A stretch of 64,000 nt of DNA, from NCBI RefSeq assembly GCF_013369335.1, contig NZ_SZQJ01000005.1, forward strand, positions 1-64,000. Reading direction: 5' to 3'. Source of the stretch: Vibrio sp. JPW-9-11-11 (GTDB lineage Bacteria; Pseudomonadota; Gammaproteobacteria; Enterobacterales; Vibrionaceae). Under the pieces are notes generated by a model, which was not told where the DNA came from, searched no databases, and saw only the letters and a list, made by a program, of their open reading frames with translations. Shown here in pieces: positions 17,493-25,729 of the stretch. Every line of letters begins with the position of its first letter. Position 1 is the stretch's first letter. Position numbers and translations under genes: made by a program.

Positions 17493-19115
17493 ATGATGGC
17501 CAAAAGCAGCCGTAAGCTTGCCTTGTATTTTCCGTTCTTAAACTGGTTACCCCAAGTAACCTCACAGACAGTCAAAGCGGACTTTTGGGCGGGACTTACC
17601 GGCGCAATTATCGTTCTACCGCAAGGTGTAGCGTATGCAATGATCGCTGGGTTACCGCCGGAGTACGGCTTGTACACCGCGATCATACCGGCGATTCTAG
17701 CCGCCTTGTTTGGCTCATCACACCATTTGATTTCGGGGCCAACCGCCGCGCTTTCGGTCATTGTGTTTACGACGGTCAGTCAGTTTGCTGATCCGGGAAC
17801 ACCTCTCTATATTCAGCTTTGCTTTACTTTGACGCTGTGCGCCGGATTAGTACAACTGCTGTTTGGTCTACTGCGATTTGGTGCGGTGGTCAATTTTGTC
17901 TCCCACTCGGTTGTGTTGGGCTTTACCGCGGGCGCGGCGCTCATCATTGCGATCAGCCAGCTTAAACATGTGCTGGGTTTACACTACGCGTCGGGCGAAA
18001 CCGCGATTGAGAACGTTAATCTACTCTTTTCTCACTTGGGTCAACTCGACATCAAAGAGATGGTCATCGGTGTGATCACGATTGCGACTTGTATATTGGT
18101 CAAGCAAGCGGCCCCCAAAGCGCCCCATATGCTGTTAGCCACGTTAGTGGCAATGGGCGCGGCGTATGGCATGAATTTATTTGGCAATGATGTCGCATTG
18201 GTGGGTGAAGTGAGCAGCGCTTACTTGAGTTTGTCGTCACCGTTTATCGGTCTTGCGCATTTAGAATCCATGTTGGGCGGCGTTATCGCTGTGGCGATGC
18301 TGGGTTTGGTGGAAGCCATTTCGATTGGTCGATCCGTTGCGATTAAATCTCGACAGCAACTCGACAGTAACCAAGAGTTTATTGGTCAGGGGTTATCGAA
18401 TGTTGTGGGCTCTTTCTTCTCTTGTTATGTCTCTTCTGGTTCGTTTACCCGTAGTGGAGTCAATTACACCAGCGGGGCAAAAACGCCGTTAGCTGCCGTA
18501 TTTGCTGGCTTGATTCTATTGGTCATCATGGCGCTGTTTGTTCAATACGCGGCGTATATTCCAATTGCAGGTATGGGCGGTTTGTTGCTGGTGGTGGCTT
18601 GGAACTTGGTGGACTTTCACCATATTAAAACGCTGTTTGAGCAAGATATTAAAGAGACGGTGGTATTGGTCGCGACCTTTGTCGCCGCACTCGTACTGCA
18701 TTTGGAATGGGCAATCTACGTGGGTGTCGTTGCATCGCTGTTTTTCTATTTGCGCCGCACGTCGCAACCTGTGATTGAGTCGTTGACATCAGAGCTTGTC
18801 CACCTTGAAGACAAAGATGTTGAAGTGATTCGTATCAATGGTTCAATTTTCTTTGGCTGTATTCAATACCTCAACCAAGAGCTACAAAACATCACCGCAC
18901 AGCGTGTGATCATTCTAGGTCGCGGCATTAACTTCATCGATCACCTTGGTGTACAAATGCTCGATGACTATATCGCCAGTAGCGGTCGACAGGTCTACTT
19001 CTGCCGATTTAAAGCGAAGGCAAAAGAGTCGTTACTTAACGGTTCTAAGCACGTTCAAGAAGAGAACTTCTCCGAACGTTTAACCCCTTTATTAACTTTG
19101 ACTTCTAGGAAGTAA
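17493..19115 (+). CDS. SulP family anion transporter with STAS domain
   Basis: The 540-aa protein has a SulP/SLC26 membrane core (about 14 helices, residues 20-420) and a C-terminal STAS domain (about 435-530). The SulP signature region is visible near the start (ADFWAGLTGAIIVLPQGVAYAMIAGLPPEYGLYT). Family members carry sulfate, bicarbonate or dicarboxylates. The gene lies within the kdgK-galT operon of a pathway with two cytoplasmic sulfatases, so sulfate is the natural guess. Direction cannot be deduced; removing liberated sulfate would make sense but SulP proteins are usually importers. Confidence 0.88.
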   Translation: MMAKSSRKLALYFPFLNWLPQVTSQTVKADFWAGLTGAIIVLPQGVAYAMIAGLPPEYGLYTAIIPAILAALFGSSHHLISGPTAALSVIVFTTVSQFADPGTPLYIQLCFTLTLCAGLVQLLFGLLRFGAVVNFVSHSVVLGFTAGAALIIAISQLKHVLGLHYASGETAIENVNLLFSHLGQLDIKEMVIGVITIATCILVKQAAPKAPHMLLATLVAMGAAYGMNLFGNDVALVGEVSSAYLSLSSPFIGLAHLESMLGGVIAVAMLGLVEAISIGRSVAIKSRQQLDSNQEFIGQGLSNVVGSFFSCYVSSGSFTRSGVNYTSGAKTPLAAVFAGLILLVIMALFVQYAAYIPIAGMGGLLLVVAWNLVDFHHIKTLFEQDIKETVVLVATFVAALVLHLEWAIYVGVVASLFFYLRRTSQPVIESLTSELVHLEDKDVEVIRINGSIFFGCIQYLNQELQNITAQRVIILGRGINFIDHLGVQMLDDYIASSGRQVYFCRFKAKAKESLLNGSKHVQEENFSERLTPLLTLTSRK

Positions 19116-19119
19116 CACT

Positions 19120-20136
19120 ATGAACGTACTTGTTACGGGTGGATGCGGTTACATCGGTAGCCACGCGTGTGTCGCGTTACATCACGCTGGGCATACGCCA
19201 ATCGTCTTGGATAACTACTCGAACAGTCACCCGAGCGTGATTGGTCGAATCGAAGAACTGACCGGGTCACCGCTAAGGGTTTATCAAGGTGATATTCGAG
19301 ACAGCAAGGTACTGGCGAGTATTTTTGCCGACCACAATATCTCTGCTGTGATGCACTTTGCGGGCTTGAAAGCGGTGGGGGAGTCTGTCGCTCAGCCACT
19401 AGCCTACTACGACAACAATGTATCAGGCACCTTGAACTTGTTAGCTGCCATGCGTGATGCGCAAGTCAACAAACTGATCTTCAGTTCTTCAGCAACGGTA
19501 TACGGCGACCCTGCCGTGGTGCCGATTGATGAGCAAAGCCCAACGGGTGGGACCACCAACCCTTATGGTACCAGCAAATATATGGTCGAGCGTTGTCTTG
19601 CAGATTTAGCCAATGCCAACTCAGGCTGGAGCATCACCTTGCTGCGTTACTTCAACCCGATTGGCGCGCATCCGAGCGGCCGTATCGGCGAAGACCCAAG
19701 TGGCATCCCAAACAACCTGATGCCATTTATCACGCAAGTCGCGATTGGTCGCCGTGACGCGTTATCTATATTTGGTAGCGATTACCCAACCGAAGACGGA
19801 ACCGGAGTACGCGATTACATCCACGTCGAAGACCTAGTGGACGGCCATGTGGCGGCACTGGAAAAACGCGGCGAAGTTGCTGGTCTGCATGTCTACAACC
19901 TTGGGACCGGCAATGGCGTCAGTGTATTGCAGATGGTGAACGCAATGAATGGCGTCTTGGGACGAGATCTTCCGGTTCGAATGGAGGCGCGACGCCCGGG
20001 CGATATTGCTGAGTGTTTCGCTAACCCAGCGAAAGCCGAACAAGAGTTGGGATGGAAAGCGAAGTACCGCTTAACCGACATGGTCGAACATAGCTGGAAC
20101 TGGCAACAATCGAACCCGAACGGATACCAATCTTAA
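19120..20136 (+). CDS. galE: UDP-glucose 4-epimerase
   Basis: The 338-aa NAD-dependent short-chain dehydrogenase fold enzyme interconverts UDP-galactose and UDP-glucose. It has GGCGYIGSH (nucleotide binding), the SSSATVYGD serine region and the NPYGTSKYMVE catalytic tyrosine/lysine motif. It starts 4 bp after the SulP gene with AGGAAG upstream. Placement in the KdgR-controlled operon next to galT, apart from galK-galM at 50649, fits a need to process galactose-1-phosphate made by the GH112 phosphorylase. Confidence 0.97.
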   Translation: MNVLVTGGCGYIGSHACVALHHAGHTPIVLDNYSNSHPSVIGRIEELTGSPLRVYQGDIRDSKVLASIFADHNISAVMHFAGLKAVGESVAQPLAYYDNNVSGTLNLLAAMRDAQVNKLIFSSSATVYGDPAVVPIDEQSPTGGTTNPYGTSKYMVERCLADLANANSGWSITLLRYFNPIGAHPSGRIGEDPSGIPNNLMPFITQVAIGRRDALSIFGSDYPTEDGTGVRDYIHVEDLVDGHVAALEKRGEVAGLHVYNLGTGNGVSVLQMVNAMNGVLGRDLPVRMEARRPGDIAECFANPAKAEQELGWKAKYRLTDMVEHSWNWQQSNPNGYQS

Positions 20137-20150
20137 TTTAAGGAACCACA

Positions 20151-21206
20151 ATGTTGGAAACATTTGATGTCTCTGAGCACCCACATCGTCGTTACAATCC
20201 GCTAAGCGGAGAGTGGGTACTTGTTTCTCCTCATCGTGCCAAGCGTCCTTGGCACGGACAGCAAGAAACACCAAGCATCGAGCAGCTGGCCACGTATGAG
20301 CCGGAATGCTTTTTGTGTCCAAGTAACACGCGCGTGAGCGGTGATGTTAACCCGGACTACCAAGGCACGTTTGTGTTCAAAAACGATTTTGCGGCGCTGA
20401 CGACCGAGACGCCTGAATCCCCTTCAAGCGACGATCCCTTGTTCCAGATGCACAGTGCAACTGGGGAGAGCCGTGTGATTTGTTTCTCTCCTGACCATAG
20501 TCGTACCTTACCAGAGCTAGAGCTGGATGAGTTAGATCAAGTGGTGGCGACCTGGATTCAGCAGACCGAAGAGCTAAGCCAGTCGTACCCTTGGGTTCAA
20601 GTATTTGAAAACAAGGGCGAGACAATGGGGTGCTCTCAGCCTCATCCACATGGCCAGATTTGGGCCAACAGTTTTGTTCCGACTCTGGTGGAAAGAAAAG
20701 AACAAAACCAACAGCGTTACTACGCCCAGCACGGAGCGCCAATGTTATTGGACTATGTACAACGTGAGTTGGCATCGGGTGAACGCGTTGTCGTTGAAAC
20801 AGAACATTGGGTTGCTTTAGTGCCTTATTGGGCGGCATGGCCATTTGAAACACTGCTGCTACCTAAAGCAAAAGCAGGACGTTTGACGGAACTGTCGCTG
20901 GCACAACAGCAAGACTTGTCACTTGCTCTCAAGCAACTGACCACGCGTTACGATAATTTGTTTCAGTGCTCATTCCCTTACTCAATGGGGTGGCATGGCG
21001 CGCCATTTGTTGAAGGCAACCCAAGTGAGTATTGGCAAGTGCATGCTTGTTTTTATCCGCCATTACTGCGCAGTGCGTCTGTGCGTAAGTTCATGGTGGG
21101 ATATGAGATGTTGGCCGAAAGCCAGCGAGACCTTACGCCGGAGCAAGCAGCAGAACGTTTACGTAACGTGAGTAGCGTGCACTTTAAATCTGCAACAAGT
21201 AAATAA
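20151..21206 (+). CDS. galT: Galactose-1-phosphate uridylyltransferase
   Basis: The 351-aa enzyme transfers UMP from UDP-glucose to galactose-1-phosphate. The nucleophilic histidine lies in [10 protein letters not shown], and the zinc-binding ECFLCPSN cysteines and HRRYNPL segment of the family are present. It ends the kdgK-eda-sulP-galE-galT operon. Galactose-1-phosphate can reach it from the phosphorylase (23486) without ATP, or from GalK (50649). Confidence 0.97.
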   Translation: MLETFDVSEHPHRRYNPLSGEWVLVSPHRAKRPWHGQQETPSIEQLATYEPECFLCPSNTRVSGDVNPDYQGTFVFKNDFAALTTETPESPSSDDPLFQMHSATGESRVICFSPDHSRTLPELELDELDQVVATWIQQTEELSQSYPWVQVFENKGETMGCSQPHPHGQIWANSFVPTLVERKEQNQQRYYAQHGAPMLLDYVQRELASGERVVVETEHWVALVPYWAAWPFETLLLPKAKAGRLTELSLAQQQDLSLALKQLTTRYDNLFQCSFPYSMGWHGAPFVEGNPSEYWQVHACFYPPLLRSASVRKFMVGYEMLAESQRDLTPEQAAERLRNVSSVHFKSATSK

Positions 21207-21257
21207 GAAGCAAGTCACATATTGATAGGTCAAAAAATTTTTGCCTTTATTAATTAG

Positions 21258-21272
21258 TGAAATGATGTTTCA
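21258..21272. promoter_or_regulatory. KdgR-type operator upstream of kduD
   Basis: TGAAATGATGTTTCA is a near-perfect palindrome in A/T-rich flanks, 56 bp before the kduD start. Confidence 0.8.
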
Positions 21273-21328
21273 ATAAAATATATATCGCATTTCTTTTTAG
21301 GTGTGCGCAAAATTACAAGGTAAATAAA

Positions 21329-22090
21329 ATGGTATTAGATACGTTTAATCTAGTCGGGAAGGTAGCTTTAGTTACTGGATGTAATACTGGATTAGGACAA
21401 GCAATGGCGGTTGCGCTCGCACAAGCGGGTTGTGACATCGTGGGTGTCAATTACGCAGATGCGGAAGACACGCCAAGCTTAGTGGAAGCGGCAGGGAGAA
21501 AATTCTACCCGATTACTGCCGATCTGAGTGACCATTCGGTGATCACTTCAGTGGTCGACCAGGCCGTCAGTGCCGCGGGTCGAATTGATGTTCTAGTGAA
21601 CAACGCAGGGATCATCCGTCGTGCCGATGCTATCGAGTTCAGTGAGAAAGACTGGGACGATGTGATGGACGTCAATATCAAGAGTGTGTTCTTTTTAAGT
21701 CAAGCGGTGGCTAAGCAATTCAAGTCGCAACAGGGTGGCGGTAAGATCATTAATATCGCCTCTATGTTGTCGTTCCAAGGTGGTATTCGCGTGCCGTCGT
21801 ACACGGCGTCTAAGAGTGCAGTGATGGGGGTAACCCGCTTGTTGGCAAACGAATGGGCGGCGCAAGGCATCAATGTTAACGCGATTGCTCCGGGCTATAT
21901 GGCTACCAATAATACCGCCGCGTTACGTGCCGACGAAGAGCGAAATGCAGCCATTCTCGACCGCATCCCAGCGCAGCGCTGGGGCGTACCAAGTGACTTA
22001 GCTGGTCCGGTGGTCTTTTTGGCATCGCCTGCCTCCGATTATGTCAACGGTTACACCGTGGCGGTCGATGGCGGTTGGCTGGCACGATAA
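21329..22090 (+). CDS. kduD: 2-dehydro-3-deoxy-D-gluconate 5-dehydrogenase
   Basis: The 253-aa short-chain dehydrogenase reduces 2,5-diketo-3-deoxygluconate to KDG with NAD(P)H. TGCNTGLG is the cofactor motif, NNAG follows, and the catalytic Ser-Tyr-Lys set is visible in NIASMLSFQGGIRVPSYTASKSAV. The C-terminus (YVNGYTVAVDGGWLAR) is typical of KduD. It stands between the KduI and KdgK steps and has its own KdgR operator and terminator. Confidence 0.95.
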   Translation: MVLDTFNLVGKVALVTGCNTGLGQAMAVALAQAGCDIVGVNYADAEDTPSLVEAAGRKFYPITADLSDHSVITSVVDQAVSAAGRIDVLVNNAGIIRRADAIEFSEKDWDDVMDVNIKSVFFLSQAVAKQFKSQQGGGKIINIASMLSFQGGIRVPSYTASKSAVMGVTRLLANEWAAQGINVNAIAPGYMATNNTAALRADEERNAAILDRIPAQRWGVPSDLAGPVVFLASPASDYVNGYTVAVDGGWLAR

Positions 22091-22095
22091 AAATT

Positions 22096-22119
22096 GAGGC
22101 TGCGATGCAGCCTTTTTTT
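22096..22119 (+). terminator. Intrinsic terminator after kduD
   Basis: AGGCTGC and GCAGCCT pair around GAT, followed by seven Ts. Confidence 0.85.
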
Positions 22120-22136
22120 GAACTTGAATTTAAAAG

Positions 22137-22151
22137 TGAAAAGGTGTTTTA
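22137..22151. promoter_or_regulatory. KdgR-type operator upstream of the GH88 gene
   Basis: TGAAAAGGTGTTTTA matches the TGAAA-N5-TTTTA form and lies 107 bp before the GH88 start, just beyond the kduD terminator. Confidence 0.65.
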
Positions 22152-22257
22152 AAAAATGTGAGCAATGGTTGTGTTTGACTATTGATAAGTCGATACACTA
22201 GCGCCATCACATTCATTAACCCTTTTCTTTGCGTTGCAAAGGTGTTGAGAGATTTTT

Positions 22258-23427
22258 ATGACCGAAGCGATTACTTTACGTCCGTTGCCAAAAGCACTGG
22301 ATGAGCAGAGAGTGATTAACCACCTACCGACGGTAGTGGAATCCATTAAGCGAAACATTCCTAAGATTGGTGAGCGTAACCCTAAGATTGGTACTGATGA
22401 TAATCAGTGGGACTACTGCGGCCAGTTCGACTGGGTATCGTCATTCTGGACAGGCGAGCTATGGCTTTGCTACCAGATGACCGCAGACCAGCAGTTTAAA
22501 AACAGCGCAAAGCTACGTAAGCGCTACTTTGCCGATATGTTGTTGGATCCGTTTTGGTTAGATCACGATCTTGGTTTTCAATACAGCTTGAGCTGTGTAG
22601 CAGACTACAACCTAACGGGCGATGAAGAGTCAAAAATGATGGCGATTCGCGCGGCTGACCACCTTATTCATCGTTTCCGTAAAATTGGTGGCTATATTGT
22701 CGCGTGGAACGATACGCATCCACTCGGCCCTGAGATTACACAGGGTAAGTCGATCATTGATTCTTTGCAGAACACGGCTTTACTGTTCTGGGCTGGCAAA
22801 GTGACGGGTTCTCCAGTGTACGCTCAAGCAGCGAAAACGCACAGTGAGACACTGGCAAAACACATTGTCCGTGATGATTTCTCAACCTACCACTCGTTCA
22901 ATTTTGATCCTGTCACTCAACAGCCGATCAAAGGCGAAACGTTCCAAGGTTACGCTGACGACTCTTGCTGGGCGCGCGGTCAATCGTGGGCGGTGCATGG
23001 TTTTGCGCAAACTTACCTATACACAGGTGAAGAGAAGTTCCTAACACTGGCGAAAAAGCTGGCTCGTTATGCGGTGGAACAGATCACTGATGATGGTGTG
23101 CCCGTTTGGGACTACTCATTGCCAGCGGATGAAATTCAATACAAAGACAGTTCAGCGGGTGCGATTACCGCGGCAGGTCTACTGCTGATTGCACAGTGCA
23201 TTGAAGATGCAGAAGAAGCAAAACAGTACCGTGATTGGGGTTTATACCTGCTGCAAGGTCTGATAGATACGTGTGACCTGACGGGTGATGAGAATGCTCT
23301 TGGGCTATTGGCTCACGGTGCATCGTTCGTCAAAGTTGGCCTGTGCGACAACATGTTGCCATACGGTGATTACTACTACTTAGAAGCGCTGATGCGCGCC
23401 AATGGCTACCAGAACTTCTTCTGGTAA
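22258..23427 (+). CDS. GH88 unsaturated glucuronyl hydrolase
   Basis: The 389-aa (alpha/alpha)6-barrel enzyme removes the 4,5-unsaturated uronic acid from lyase products by hydration of the double bond. The two key aspartates known for family GH88 are visible as D104 in LDHDLGFQYS and D168 in SIIDSLQN. ADDSCWARGQSWAVHG is also a family hallmark. No signal peptide is seen, so it acts in the cytoplasm. Its products are the free unsaturated uronate, which enters the KduI route, and a shortened sugar. Preference between chondroitin-, hyaluronan- or heparin-derived disaccharides cannot be read. The GH112 gene follows 58 bp later. Confidence 0.93.
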   Translation: MTEAITLRPLPKALDEQRVINHLPTVVESIKRNIPKIGERNPKIGTDDNQWDYCGQFDWVSSFWTGELWLCYQMTADQQFKNSAKLRKRYFADMLLDPFWLDHDLGFQYSLSCVADYNLTGDEESKMMAIRAADHLIHRFRKIGGYIVAWNDTHPLGPEITQGKSIIDSLQNTALLFWAGKVTGSPVYAQAAKTHSETLAKHIVRDDFSTYHSFNFDPVTQQPIKGETFQGYADDSCWARGQSWAVHGFAQTYLYTGEEKFLTLAKKLARYAVEQITDDGVPVWDYSLPADEIQYKDSSAGAITAAGLLLIAQCIEDAEEAKQYRDWGLYLLQGLIDTCDLTGDENALGLLAHGASFVKVGLCDNMLPYGDYYYLEALMRANGYQNFFW

Positions 23428-23441
23428 TTATTCGATTTCTT

Positions 23442-23464
23442 ACGGGGGAGTCACCCCCGTTTTA
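23442..23464 (+). terminator. GC-rich hairpin between GH88 and GH112 genes
   Basis: ACGGGGG and CCCCCGT pair around AGTCA with a short TTTT tail. It may act as a partial terminator or mRNA stabiliser that sets the ratio of the two enzymes. Confidence 0.55.
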
Positions 23465-23485
23465 CCCACATTTTTGGAGCATATC

Positions 23486-25672
23486 ATGACCAAGATTGCC
23501 TCTCGTAAAGGTCATATGACCCTGCCTGTAGAAGTCGGTCAGGAAGACGTTGTACTGGATCTTTATCAGCGTTGGCAAGCGGACGCGTTGCGTGACAGTG
23601 ACGGTACCAGCATGCCTGATTCATTGGCAGAGCAAGACAGCGACATCTATTCAGTCATGTGCCTGGTGCGCGCAGACCAAGATTACGCCAATCAACACCC
23701 TGAATACCTTCACCGCAAATATCTGATGTCTTTCCCTGTGACAGCAATGAGTGACAGCGTGACTATTCAACCCTTGGATGGCTACAGTAAAGACAAGTAT
23801 GAACTTGACGACGACAGCGAGCCTAAACAGTGGTGGGAAGTCCGTAACCGCACCACGGGTGAAGTGATCTCGGTTGATAACTGGTCGTTTGACGCGCAGA
23901 CGCAGAGCGTTGAAGTCACCAATGTTAACCGCTACCACGAGTACACAGTAACCTTTATGGCTCGCCAAGTTTGGGATAGTGTGTCGATGTACAACGCGCT
24001 TACCAATGATTGGGATGGCCCGCGCATCAAGAGTCTCGATCCATACCACCCTGAGTGCCGCGCGCATTTGCTTAAGCACTTCCAACACTGGTTAGAGACG
24101 CATCCAAACACCACAGTCGTTCGCTTTACCACGTTCGCGTTCCTGTTTGTGATCGATACCGGTGAGCAGAACCAAGACATCTACCGTGACTGGACGGGTT
24201 ACGGTGAAACCGTCAGCCCACGTGCACTGCAGGATTTTGAAAAGCGCTTTGGCTACAAGTTATCGCCAGAAGACTTTGTGGACGCCGGTTACTACAACGG
24301 CACCTACAAAGTGCCATCACAGCAATACCGCGACTGGATGACATTTGTGCAAGAGTTCGTGGTCGAGTTTGCTGCGGAATTGGTGAAAATGGCGCACGAT
24401 GCAGGTAAGCGCACAGCGATGTTCCAGGGCGACCACTGGATCGGAACTGAACCATTCTTAGCCAGCTACCAGCAAATCGGTATCGACATTAACGTTGGTG
24501 CGGTGGAAGACGGTGTGGCACTGCGTCGTTTGACCGACTCGGGCGGTGACCAAATCCGCGAAGCACGTTTTTACCCGTACTTCTTCCCTGATGTGTTCAG
24601 TGAAGGGAACGACCCGGTGGTAGAGTCGATGTCGAACTGGACTAAGATTCGCCGTGCGATGCTGCAAAAACCGCTCGATCGTATCGGGTATGGTGGTTAT
24701 TTGTCATTAGCGAACAAGTTCCCGCATTTTATCGATCATGTTACTGATATTTCTCAGCAGTTTGGTGAGTATCTCGACAATACCCAACGTACAGAATCGC
24801 AAAAACTGCCGGGTAAAGTGGCGGTACTCAGTGCTTGGGGTGAAGCGCGTAGCTGGCTACAAAACCAAGCGCGTGATCAGCGTTTTTACGTACCGCCTCG
24901 TCCGGATGTGATGGAACTAGTGGGTAACAACCTGCTTGAGTGTCTCTCTGGCCTACCGTTTGATGTGGAATTCATCAGCTTTGATGACATCAAACAAAAC
25001 GGCATCGACCCTGAAATCAAAGTCATCATCAATACGGGTGACGCAAACTCGGCATGGAGTGGCGGCGAGTGTTGGGATGACGCAGACATCATCGTTAAGT
25101 TGCGCGAGTTCGTGGCGCTTGGTGGCGGCCTACTTGGGGTCTCTGACCCTTCTGCGTTCCAGAAAAACGGCCGTTACTTCCAACTGGGGGATGTGTTTGG
25201 CTTAGAGAAAGAGACGTCTCTGACAATGGGCCGAGTGGCGATGCCGCTTGAAATTGCTCAAGATCACTACTTAAGCCAGTTTATTACCGGCAACGAAGAC
25301 TTTGGCAACGCAAGCTATGTGTACCCGCAAGCGCAGGATCTAACCGTGATTGCGGCTCAAGGCCAGCACTTGGCGTTTACGGCGCGTGACTATGGTCAGG
25401 GCCGTGCGGTGTATTTGGGTAACTTACCGTTCACCATGGACAACGCACGTTTGCTGCAATACGTATTGATCTGGTTGGCGCAGCAAGAAAGTACCTCCTT
25501 TAGCTGGTTGTCGGCGAACCCGAATGTCGATGTTGCGTTTTATCCGCACACCAACAAAGCGGCGGCAGTGAACTTTAGTGATCAAGTGCAAACCACCACG
25601 GTAACGAACACCCAAGGTCAGTCAATTGACCTGCGCTTAGATCCGTATCAATGGATTTGGCTAGATAATTAA
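23486..25672 (+). CDS. GH112 1,3-beta-galactosyl-N-acetylhexosamine phosphorylase
   Basis: The 728-aa enzyme splits Gal-beta-1,3-GlcNAc or -GalNAc with phosphate, giving galactose-1-phosphate plus the N-acetylhexosamine. It matches GH112 along its whole length. FQGDHWIGTEP holds D316, probably the catalytic acid (D313 in the Bifidobacterium enzyme). A Vibrio vulnificus GH112 with this activity is known. ATG 23486 is chosen because TTGGAGC lies upstream and the protein then begins like its relatives; a longer reading frame exists but runs through the GC-rich hairpin. There is no signal peptide. GalT and GalE in the neighbouring operon use its product. Some GH112 members act on galactosyl-rhamnose instead. 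Confidence 0.9.
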   Translation: MTKIASRKGHMTLPVEVGQEDVVLDLYQRWQADALRDSDGTSMPDSLAEQDSDIYSVMCLVRADQDYANQHPEYLHRKYLMSFPVTAMSDSVTIQPLDGYSKDKYELDDDSEPKQWWEVRNRTTGEVISVDNWSFDAQTQSVEVTNVNRYHEYTVTFMARQVWDSVSMYNALTNDWDGPRIKSLDPYHPECRAHLLKHFQHWLETHPNTTVVRFTTFAFLFVIDTGEQNQDIYRDWTGYGETVSPRALQDFEKRFGYKLSPEDFVDAGYYNGTYKVPSQQYRDWMTFVQEFVVEFAAELVKMAHDAGKRTAMFQGDHWIGTEPFLASYQQIGIDINVGAVEDGVALRRLTDSGGDQIREARFYPYFFPDVFSEGNDPVVESMSNWTKIRRAMLQKPLDRIGYGGYLSLANKFPHFIDHVTDISQQFGEYLDNTQRTESQKLPGKVAVLSAWGEARSWLQNQARDQRFYVPPRPDVMELVGNNLLECLSGLPFDVEFISFDDIKQNGIDPEIKVIINTGDANSAWSGGECWDDADIIVKLREFVALGGGLLGVSDPSAFQKNGRYFQLGDVFGLEKETSLTMGRVAMPLEIAQDHYLSQFITGNEDFGNASYVYPQAQDLTVIAAQGQHLAFTARDYGQGRAVYLGNLPFTMDNARLLQYVLIWLAQQESTSFSWLSANPNVDVAFYPHTNKAAAVNFSDQVQTTTVTNTQGQSIDLRLDPYQWIWLDN

Positions 25673-25683
25673 CCCCTACCAAC

Positions 25684-25709
25684 GAAGGCGCGCAAGCGCC
25701 TTCTTTTTT
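25684..25709 (+). terminator. Intrinsic terminator between GH112 and PL8 genes
   Basis: GAAGGCGC and GCGCCTTC pair around GCAA, followed by six Ts. No separate promoter is evident before the PL8 start 20 bp later, so read-through may supply it. Confidence 0.8.
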
Positions 25710-25729
25710 ATACAAGGAATTTTAATGTC

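Noticed and set aside
23402..23485. N-terminal extension of the GH112 protein
   Set aside because: It overlaps the end of GH88 and the GC-rich hairpin, and the protein begins like its family at ATG 23486, which has a ribosome site.
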